A stretch of 8,127 nt of DNA from Candidatus Cibiobacter qucibialis. GTDB lineage: Bacteria; Bacillota; Clostridia; Oscillospirales; Ruminococcaceae. The DNA lies in the NCBI GenBank assembly GCA_004000625.1, contig SAUS01000092.1, positions 1 through 8,127 of the forward strand. The letters run 5' to 3'. Below the pieces are notes generated by a model, which had not been told where the DNA came from, did not search any database, and saw only the letters and a program-made list of their open reading frames with translations. Below are positions 1-5,707 of the stretch, piece after piece. Made by a program: the position numbers and the translations under genes. The number at the start of each line of letters is the position of its first letter. Position 1 is the first letter of the stretch.

Positions 1-1250
1 AACATTTTCGTGTTACTGCTCCACTTTGATACAGAATAGTAGGGTACGCTGTTCTCAATTTGTGTTGTTGCTTCTTTACCGTATATGAGCATTGTGACGG
101 GGGTTAACATTCTGCTGTGGACCGTGGGTTATGGCATGGTTTCCGGCAGCCATTCTTTCGTGGTGCTGCTCTTTGCCGCCACATTAGTTTAGACTAACAC
201 AATGAAATCGTTCTATCACACTATAAATGAATATGCCATCCATTCTGCACCGGGGAAACGGTAATTTTTCTGCAATATGCAGCCCCCCTGCGGTATAGGG
301 AAAGCAGAACGCCCCGCAAATCTGTACTGCCGCAGCACAGGCCTGCTGTTTTCTATCTGATACGGAAATACCAAAACTCCCCCCGAACAGGTGCGGGAAT
401 CGGGGATGCGAAGCAAAAATGTTTTTGAATAGTGGACATATCGGGAAAGATTCTGCACCTTTTGACTTTGCAGCGCCTGCCGCCATCCTGGCTTCCTGTG
501 CCATGGATAGCCGATTTTTACGCTTTTATTATCGGAGGAGTCCTTACCGTTAAACTGTATATATATTCGAGTTTTTGCGTTATATATACAGTTTTGGCGG
601 GCTTGCATACGCCGTTTCCACTCCCGGTATTTTGTGTATCCCATTCAAGGACAGATATTTTGCTCTGTTGTTCCTTACCCCTACTATTTTGCTGCGTTTC
701 CATTGCCTTTTTGCGTTTTGATCTGTGTCTCGGCCATCTCGCTGTGGCCGTTATGCTTTTTTGCGCCGTGTTTCACTTGATGAGTTGGGCATCCCTTTGG
801 GCTTATGTATCTTCTCCGTCCGCCTCCATTCGTCTCACTTTTCCTTTTTCCGCACATAAACAGTCCACCACATCCCCTTGTACGCTGCTTGTTCCCCTGC
901 CATTCCGCAGTGATCCCACGATTTTGCGCCGGAAGCGCTTTCCCACGTTCCAGCGGCAGAGCATTGCTCTTTGTTTCAACCATCACAGCGATTCACTAGA
1001 GCGTTAAACCGTTAAACCACCCATACAAAGCCCGCCCCGCTGGAATTTCCAACTTTCCGGGTCGGCAATACTGCATTCATTCCCATATTTTCTCTTTTTT
1101 TGTTCTCGTTACAAGGACACATTTGCTTTGCTTATCGCTTCTTCCCTCATAATCCATGGTCTTATTCTACACATTTTTTCACCGTCGCTGTTTGTTTTGT
1201 ATGTAAATCGGATATTTTTATAAAGGTAAAAAAAATATGAATAAAAATCG
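1..1250. other. Long stretch with no supportable gene
   Basis: No open frame here has a good SD site, a recognisable family motif or a convincing codon pattern. The longest + strand frame (432-1007) starts at a GTG without an SD site. It lies in T/C-rich sequence where stop codons are rare by chance, and it reads as an unconvincing mix of Leu, Phe, Cys and Ser. Minus-strand frames (for example 684-986) are Lys/Arg/Gly-rich without recognisable homology. A short hydrophobic + frame (43-192), preceded by two in-frame TAG codons at 37-42, could be the worn tail of a membrane-protein gene, but this cannot be shown. Recognisable structure is limited to the inverted repeat at 552-594, a tandem GTTAAACC pair at 1003-1018, and AT-rich sequence from about 1170 leading into the opp promoter. 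The region is lower in GC than the operon. Confidence 0.65.
552..594. repeat. Perfect 14-bp inverted repeat, 15-nt spacer
   Basis: The arm AAACTGTATATATA at 552-565 is the exact reverse complement of 581-594, with 15 nt between. Beyond a short mismatch, CCG (547-549) can pair with CGG (598-600). There is no T-tract of terminator type on either strand directly after the arms. It could be an operator dyad, a promoter-associated palindrome (TATATA on both strands) or part of a small dispersed repeat. It lies about 650 bp upstream of the opp promoter, so a direct role in opp control is unlikely. Confidence 0.6.
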
Positions 1251-1279
1251 ATGACAACCGCAAGCTGCCGCTATATAAT
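1251..1279 (+). promoter_or_regulatory. Sigma-A type promoter of the opp operon
   Basis: The -35 hexamer ATGACA (1251-1256) matches TTGACA at five of six bases. A 17-nt spacer separates it from a perfect TATAAT -10 (1274-1279). Transcription would start near 1286, leaving a leader of about 130 nt before oppB. A/T-rich sequence just upstream (about 1205-1248) could act as an UP element and contains an 8-bp inverted repeat (1212-1219/1231-1238). A weaker alternative, TTGTAT (1197-1202) with TATAAA (1219-1224) at 16-nt spacing, lies further upstream. This is the only strong promoter-like sequence found ahead of the operon. Confidence 0.8.
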
Positions 1280-1292
1280 AAGATAATTATAA

Positions 1293-1398
1293 GGCGGCTG
1301 GATTGCCAGTCTGTACCGCCGCCAGGAACAACGCATGTGCACACTATGGCCACAGAGCAGCCGTCGGGGCGCCATTCCCTGTGCGGCGGCCGTGCACA
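1293..1398 (+). promoter_or_regulatory. Structured 5' leader of the opp mRNA
   Basis: Two GC-rich hairpins can be drawn in the leader. The first is GGCGGCTGG (1293-1301) with loop ATTG; CCAG (1306-1309) pairs directly and CCGCC (1316-1320) pairs after a 6-nt bulge. The second is closed by TGTGCAC (1336-1342) with GTGCACA (1392-1398). Inside it either GGCC (1348-1351/1388-1391) or CACAG/CTGTG (1351-1355/1379-1383) can pair, so two alternative inner stems exist. It ends six bases before the oppB SD site (1404-1409). No T-tract follows, so it is not a simple terminator. I do not recognise a known riboswitch or T-box. A role in translation control or mRNA stability is inference. Confidence 0.4.
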
Positions 1399-1424
1399 CG
1401 AAAGAAGGAAAACGTAATGGTTAA
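1335..1424 (+). CDS. Possible 29-residue leader peptide
   Basis: An ATG at 1335 is preceded by AGGA (1324-1327) at 7-nt spacing, a usable ribosome binding site. The frame runs 29 codons and stops at TAA 1422-1424, five bases beyond the A of the oppB ATG (1417), in a different frame. Translating it would open the second leader hairpin, whose closing arm (1392-1398) lies inside the frame, and would bring ribosomes to the oppB SD site. The peptide has no recognised motif, signal sequence or run of regulatory codons; it contains one Trp, two adjacent Arg, two Cys and an Ala triplet. It may be chance. Conservation of the frame in relatives would decide it. Confidence 0.2.
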   Translation: MCTLWPQSSRRGAIPCAAAVHTKEGKRNG

Positions 1425-2337
1425 ATTTATCCTGAAGCGCATCGGAACCATGATCATTGCCATGTTTATGATCATTCTGATTACCTTCACCCTGATGCAC
1501 TCCATTCCCGGTGGCCCGTTCACCAACACCAAGGGCGTGCCGGAAGAGGTTACCCAGGCCATGGAAGCCAAGTACGGCCTGGACCAGCCCATGCCGGTGC
1601 AGTTTGTCAAATATCTGGGCAGCCTGCTGCATGGCGATTTCGGCCCTTCCTATAAATATACCGGCAAAACCGTCAACGATTTTATTGCCACCGGTGCGCC
1701 GGTATCCGCCAAGCTGGGCCTTGTCACCCTGGTGTTTGTGCTGCTTACCTCCATCCCCATGGGCATATTAGCCGCGCTGAAAAACGGCAAATGGCAGGAT
1801 ATGCTGCTGATGGCCATTGCCACCATCGGCGTTACTATTCCGTCTTTCGTGATCGCCTCCGTGCTGATTTATGTATTCTCCTTTAAGCTGAACGTACTGC
1901 CTACCTTCGGCCTGGACAGCTGGAAGAGCTACATCCTGCCCGTCATCGCCATGGGCGGCTATTCCGTCAGCTACCTGGCCCGCCTGATGCGCTCCAGCCT
2001 GCTGGAAGTTATGGGCCAGGATTACATCCGCACCGCCCGCGCCAAGGGCCTGACCGAGTTCGCCGTTGTTACCAAGCATGCCCTGCGCAATGCGCTGATC
2101 CCCGTCATCACGGTGCTTGGCCCCACGGTGGCTGGCCTTTTGACCGGCAGCTTTGTTGTAGAAAAGATCTTCGCCATTCCCGGCATTGGCTATTACTTTG
2201 TAAACAGCGTGACCCAGCGCGACTATACCACCATCATGGGCGTTACCATCTTCTTTGCTGCGTTCCTGATGGCAATGGTGCTTTTGGTCGATATCTTCTA
2301 CTGCCTGATCGACCCCAGAATCAAGTTTGACGCGTAA
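1417..2337 (+). CDS. oppB: Oligopeptide ABC transporter permease OppB
   Basis: This is one half of the membrane channel of a peptide importer. The 306-residue protein has the usual family length and layout. TM1 lies at about residues 10-30, followed by the long external segment typical of OppB/DppB (about 31-97, with HGDFG at 72-76). Further membrane segments fall at about 98-121, 131-156, 171-190, 224-248 and 274-299. The EAA coupling loop, which docks on the ATPases, is at about 201-221 (QDYIRTARAKGL), and the family ending DPRIKF is at 299-304. ATG 1417 is chosen because GAAGGA (1404-1409) precedes it at 7 nt and the protein then begins with the standard short cytosolic start MVKFILKRI. 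The open frame extends upstream to a possible start at 1303, but that stretch is leader RNA without membrane-protein character. First gene of the operon; oppC follows after 24 nt. Confidence 0.95.
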   Translation: MVKFILKRIGTMIIAMFMIILITFTLMHSIPGGPFTNTKGVPEEVTQAMEAKYGLDQPMPVQFVKYLGSLLHGDFGPSYKYTGKTVNDFIATGAPVSAKLGLVTLVFVLLTSIPMGILAALKNGKWQDMLLMAIATIGVTIPSFVIASVLIYVFSFKLNVLPTFGLDSWKSYILPVIAMGGYSVSYLARLMRSSLLEVMGQDYIRTARAKGLTEFAVVTKHALRNALIPVITVLGPTVAGLLTGSFVVEKIFAIPGIGYYFVNSVTQRDYTTIMGVTIFFAAFLMAMVLLVDIFYCLIDPRIKFDA

Positions 2338-2361
2338 TGTTGAGGAAAGGTGAAAACACTT

Positions 2362-3525
2362 ATGGCAGATTTAACCGCACAGAACAAGTGGGAACCGCTT
2401 GCTACCGATAACAGCGACCGTGAAAAAATCTGGTCCAAAAGCCGCACTTTTGCAGGTGACGTCTGGTTCCGTTTCCGCCGCAAGCCGACGGCCATCGCCG
2501 GTTTTGTAATTATTATCGCCCTGATGCTTTTTGCATTGGTTGGCCCCCTGTTTACCCCGTATGATTACTCCGTGCAGAATCTGGAAGTTGTCAACGTTCC
2601 GCCGGTCATGAAGGTTTACCAGATCCCCAACGGCGACTACCTGTACATTACCACCGCCCTGAAAGTCATCTCCGTTACCCCGGACGGCAAACTGAGCGGC
2701 CAGTTGCGCAAGGTGCGCGATGAATCCGATAAATCCATGACCATCTTTGATGCCGACGGCACCGAGGTTGCCCTGTATTACGGCGGCAGCCCCTATGTCA
2801 TTGCCGATGAAGCCACCGGCAGCATCTACCCGTCCAAGACGATGTTGAACAAATCCTACATCCTTGGCACTGACGCCCTGGGCCGCGATGTGCTGACCCG
2901 CCTGATGTACGGCACCCGCATTTCCATGCTGGTTGCCTTGATGGCTGCGTTCGTCAACCTCATCATCGGCATTCTGTACGGCGGTATTTCCGGTTACCTG
3001 GGTGGCACCGTGGATATGATCATGATGCGTATTGTGGATATTATCTCCACCATTCCCCTGACGCTGTATGTTATCCTGATCATGCAGGTGCTGGGTGCCG
3101 GTATCCAGAGCATCATTGTTGCCTTGGGCAGCGTGTACTGGGTGGATATGGCCCGTGTTGTGCGCGGCCAGATCCTGAGCCTGAAGCAGCAGGAATTCGT
3201 TCTTGCCGCCAAGACCATTGGTTCCTCTGCCACAACGATTCTGTTTGACCACCTGATTCCCAACGCGCTCGGCTCCATCCTTGTTACCATTACCATGCTC
3301 ATCCCCTCTGCCATCTTTATGGAGGCTTTCCTGGGGTATTTGGGCATCGGCCTGCAGCCCCCGCTGGCCAGCCTTGGCACCATGTGCAACGATGCATCTG
3401 CCAACCTGCGCACCAGCCCGCACGAGCTGTTGATCCCTGCTTTGATGATTTGTGTGATCATGTTTGCCTTTAACTTTGTCGGCGATGGTTTGCGTGATGC
3501 ACTGGACCCGAAGCTGAAGAAGTAA
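2362..3525 (+). CDS. oppC: Oligopeptide ABC transporter permease OppC with enlarged external loop
   Basis: This is the second channel subunit, partner of OppB. It begins with the cytosolic N-terminal segment typical of OppC (residues about 1-42, WFRFRRKPTA) and TM1 at about 43-64. The family motif LGTDALGRDVLTRLMYG is at 168-184, five more membrane segments follow, the EAA loop is at about 278-301 (EFVLAAKTIGSSA), and the conserved ending NFVGDGLRDALDP is at 371-383. It is 387 residues long against a usual ~300. The excess sits between PYDY (66-69) and GTD (169-171), where most homologues have about 20 residues and this one has 99. By topology the insertion faces outside and carries alternating beta-like stretches such as DADGTEVALYY. 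Start choice: AAAGGTGA (2346-2353) lies 8 nt before ATG 2362. The upstream GTG at 2350 would overlap that SD site and adds only four residues. Confidence 0.94.
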   Translation: MADLTAQNKWEPLATDNSDREKIWSKSRTFAGDVWFRFRRKPTAIAGFVIIIALMLFALVGPLFTPYDYSVQNLEVVNVPPVMKVYQIPNGDYLYITTALKVISVTPDGKLSGQLRKVRDESDKSMTIFDADGTEVALYYGGSPYVIADEATGSIYPSKTMLNKSYILGTDALGRDVLTRLMYGTRISMLVALMAAFVNLIIGILYGGISGYLGGTVDMIMMRIVDIISTIPLTLYVILIMQVLGAGIQSIIVALGSVYWVDMARVVRGQILSLKQQEFVLAAKTIGSSATTILFDHLIPNALGSILVTITMLIPSAIFMEAFLGYLGIGLQPPLASLGTMCNDASANLRTSPHELLIPALMICVIMFAFNFVGDGLRDALDPKLKK

Positions 3526-3535
3526 GGAGAGCAAA

Positions 3536-4570
3536 ATGAGCGAGACGATTTTGAAGGTAGAGGATCTGAAAACCTCCTTTATGACTTCCTCCGGCGAAGT
3601 GCAGGCTGTGCGCGGCGTCAGCTTTGAAGTGCATAAGGGCGAGATCCTTGGTATCGTTGGTGAATCCGGCAGCGGCAAAAGCGTTACTTCCATGTCCATC
3701 CTGCGCCTGCTGGCCGATACTGCCCGCATTAAAAACGGCAAAATTGAATTTGAAGGCACCGACCTGACCAAAGTCAGCGATAAGCAGATGCGCGAAATCC
3801 GCGGCCAGAAGATCGCCATGGTGTTTCAGGACCCCATGTCCAGCCTGAATCCGCTGATTCCCGTTGGCAAACAGGTTGCCGAAATGATCCATGTACACCA
3901 CCCGGAGATGAAGCGCGACGAGCTGCAGGCTGCCACGCTGGAGCTGTTCCGCGAAGTACGTATTCCCGAAGCCGAAAAGCGGCTGAAATCCTACCCGCAT
4001 GAATTTTCCGGCGGTATGCGCCAGCGCGTCATGATCGCCATGGCGCTGGCCAACCACCCCGACCTGCTGATTGCGGACGAGCCCACCACCGCCCTGGATG
4101 TGACCATCCAGCACCAGATTTTGAAACAGATGCGCTCCCTGCAGGAGGAATACGGCACCAGCATCATCTTTATCACCCATGACCTGGGCGTTGTGGCTGA
4201 GCTGTGCGACCGCGTTGTTGTTCTGTACGGCGGCCTTGTGATGGAGGAAGCGGAGATCAACGATCTGTTTGAAAACCCGCTGCACCCCTACACCATGGGC
4301 CTGCTGGCCTCCATCCCCGGCCTGACCAAGGATAAGAGCGAGCGCTTGCAGTCCATCCCCGGCAGCCCGCCGGATATGACCAAGCCCCCCAAGGGCTGCC
4401 CGTTTGCTTCCCGCTGCCAGTTTGCGCGCAACATCTGCGCAGCCGAGTGCCCGCCGTTTGTCCAGGTTGGCAGCCGTCAGGCACGCTGCTGGCTGCTGCA
4501 ACCGGACGCCCCGGCCGAGGGCAATCCTCTGCATGAAAAACTGGCAGAAGCCGAAAGGAAGGCACACTAA
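3536..4570 (+). CDS. oppD: Oligopeptide ABC transporter ATPase OppD
   Basis: This is the first of two ATP-hydrolysing subunits; it works on the cytosolic face with OppF. All nucleotide-binding motifs are intact: Walker A GESGSGKS (42-49), Q-loop Gln98 in FQDP, signature FSGGM (157-161), Walker B LLIADE (177-182), D-loop ALD (186-188) and switch His215. The family-specific C-terminal region (oligo_HPY) starts around NPLHPYT (247-253). It carries Cys288, 294, 301 and 318, the spacing seen in Opp/Dpp ATPases that hold an iron-sulfur cluster, plus an additional Cys305. Its 344 residues are normal for OppD. The SD AAGGAG (3524-3529) overlaps the oppC stop and sits 6 nt before the ATG. The stop codon overlaps the oppF start by one base (TAATG), so translation of the two ATPases is coupled. 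FSGGM rather than FSGGQ in the signature is typical for OppD. Confidence 0.96.
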   Translation: MSETILKVEDLKTSFMTSSGEVQAVRGVSFEVHKGEILGIVGESGSGKSVTSMSILRLLADTARIKNGKIEFEGTDLTKVSDKQMREIRGQKIAMVFQDPMSSLNPLIPVGKQVAEMIHVHHPEMKRDELQAATLELFREVRIPEAEKRLKSYPHEFSGGMRQRVMIAMALANHPDLLIADEPTTALDVTIQHQILKQMRSLQEEYGTSIIFITHDLGVVAELCDRVVVLYGGLVMEEAEINDLFENPLHPYTMGLLASIPGLTKDKSERLQSIPGSPPDMTKPPKGCPFASRCQFARNICAAECPPFVQVGSRQARCWLLQPDAPAEGNPLHEKLAEAERKAH

Positions 4571-5526
4571 TGGAACAGCCCATTCTTCAGGTAGAGCACC
4601 TGACAAAATTCTTTTCTGTCGGCCCGCACGCGGAAGTTCATGCAGTAGATGACGTCAACTTTACGCTGCGCCGCGGCCGCACCTTTGGCCTGGTTGGCGA
4701 GTCTGGCTGCGGCAAAAGCAGCTGCGCACGCACCATCATCCGCATTTATGAGCCTTCGCAGGGCAAGATCATCTTCAACGGGCAGGATATCGCCCACCTC
4801 AAGCCCCGCCAGATGCAGCCGGTGCGCCGCAACATGCAGATGATCTTCCAGGATCCGTATGCTTCGCTGAACGCCCGCATGACGGTGCGCGATATCATTG
4901 CCGAGCCGCTGAAAGCCCACCATGTTTGCAAAAGCAAGCAGGAAGTTGACGAAAAAGTCTTTGCCATGCTGAACCGCGTTGGCCTGACGGCAGAACACGC
5001 CGGACGGTATGCCCACGAGTTTTCCGGCGGCCAGCGCCAGCGCGTCGGCATTGCCCGCGCCCTGGTGCTGAACCCCGCGCTGGTCATCTGTGATGAGCCC
5101 ATCTCCGCACTGGACGTTTCCATTCAGGCGCAGGTCGTCAACCTGCTGCGTGACTACCAGAAGGCCGAAGGTACCTCTTACCTGTTTATCGCCCACGACC
5201 TTTCGATGGTGCGTTACGTTTCGGATGATATCGGCGTGATGTACCTGGGCCAGCTGGTGGAAAGCAGCGATTCCGAAGAGATCTACAAAAACCCGCTGCA
5301 CCCCTACACCAAGGGCTTGCTGAGCTGCATTCCCATCGCGGACCCCAAGCTGGCCCGCGCCCATGCGAGCGCCGGTGTGGAGGGCGATCTGCCCAGCCCG
5401 GTCAACCCGAAACCCGGCTGCCGGTTCTGTGGCCGCTGCCCCTATGCAAAGCCCATTTGCAGCGAGCAGACCCCGGCCATGAAGGAAGCCGCACCCGGCC
5501 ATTTTGTGGCCTGCCACCTGTATTAA
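4570..5526 (+). CDS. oppF: Oligopeptide ABC transporter ATPase OppF
   Basis: This is the second ATPase subunit, pairing with OppD beneath the OppB-OppC channel. Motifs are complete: Walker A GESGCGKS (43-50), Q-loop Gln94 in FQDPYASLN (93-101), signature FSGGQ (151-155), Walker B LVICDE (171-176), D-loop ALD (180-182) and switch His209. The C-terminal oligo_HPY region includes NPLHPYT (241-247), GDLPSPVNP (272-280) and the cysteine set Cys284, 290, 297 and 315, with Cys287 in addition; the protein ends ACHLY. Length 318 is usual for OppF. The ATG is fixed by AAGGAAGG (4555-4562) seven nt upstream and by the one-base overlap with the oppD stop. The asymmetry with OppD (FSGGQ here, FSGGM there) and the PSPxNP motif separate OppF from OppD. 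A 181-nt gap follows. Confidence 0.96.
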   Translation: MEQPILQVEHLTKFFSVGPHAEVHAVDDVNFTLRRGRTFGLVGESGCGKSSCARTIIRIYEPSQGKIIFNGQDIAHLKPRQMQPVRRNMQMIFQDPYASLNARMTVRDIIAEPLKAHHVCKSKQEVDEKVFAMLNRVGLTAEHAGRYAHEFSGGQRQRVGIARALVLNPALVICDEPISALDVSIQAQVVNLLRDYQKAEGTSYLFIAHDLSMVRYVSDDIGVMYLGQLVESSDSEEIYKNPLHPYTKGLLSCIPIADPKLARAHASAGVEGDLPSPVNPKPGCRFCGRCPYAKPICSEQTPAMKEAAPGHFVACHLY

Positions 5527-5707
5527 GCCTTTTTATTTTGGTTTCTCCGTTTCTTGTTCCGGCAGCCTGCCGCAAACGGGTACCGGCGGCCAAAGCGGGA
5601 TATGCAACACGGTGCTGTTCCGTTTTGGCTCCCCTGCCCGGTTTGCTGCGCCCTGCCGGTGCAAAGGAACGGCAAACATACATTATTTTTTTTCGAGGGG
5701 GATACAC
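5527..5707 (+). other. Gap between oppF and oppA
   Basis: This 181-nt spacer is much larger than the other junctions of the operon. It starts T-rich (5530-5560). A small palindrome CGGCA-GCC-TGCCG (5560-5572) follows with no T-tract, so it does not look like a terminator. An upstream hairpin GGCCA-TTTTG-TGGCC (5497-5511), inside the oppF end, is 18 nt before a T5 run, too far for a standard terminator. TGCCG (5655-5659) can pair with CGGCA (5670-5674) ahead of an eight-T run (5686-5693), again too loosely spaced. No -35/-10 pair of quality is visible. oppA is therefore most likely read through from upstream, possibly with partial attenuation, processing or a weak promoter. Confidence 0.45.

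Noticed and set aside
43..192. Hydrophobic + frame, with ATG at 85
   Set aside because: No SD site before the ATG, two TAG codons just upstream, and only about 50 codons; at best a worn fragment.
216..986. Several minus-strand open frames (216-644, 518-703, 684-986)
   Set aside because: They overlap in different frames, lack SD sites, and encode low-information Lys/Gly/Ser-rich products with no family resemblance.
432..1007. 191-codon + strand open frame
   Set aside because: GTG start without an SD site, T/C-rich sequence in which stops are rare, and a product with no recognisable domain or sensible topology.
1022..1070. Possible terminator (CCCG/CGGG pairing around 1034-1056)
   Set aside because: Short interrupted pairing, no adjacent T-tract and no gene upstream that would need it.
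1303..1416. Upstream extension of oppB to an ATG at 1303
   Set aside because: The added 38 residues resemble leader sequence, and ATG 1417 has a good SD site and the family-typical N-terminus.
2350..2361. GTG start for oppC
   Set aside because: It lies within the SD-like AAAGGTGA that serves ATG 2362 and would have poor spacing from any other SD site.
2371..3819. 482-codon minus-strand frame opposite oppC and oppD
   Set aside because: Antisense shadow produced by the codon bias of oppC/oppD; Gln/His/Gly/Asn-rich with no domain.
3470..5517. Long minus-strand frames opposite oppD and oppF
   Set aside because: Shadows of two clearly conserved ATPase genes; compositions are typical of antisense translation.
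5504..5707. Extension of oppA upstream of 5708
   Set aside because: ATG 5708 has a strong SD site and begins a textbook lipoprotein signal; the extension would bury that signal.
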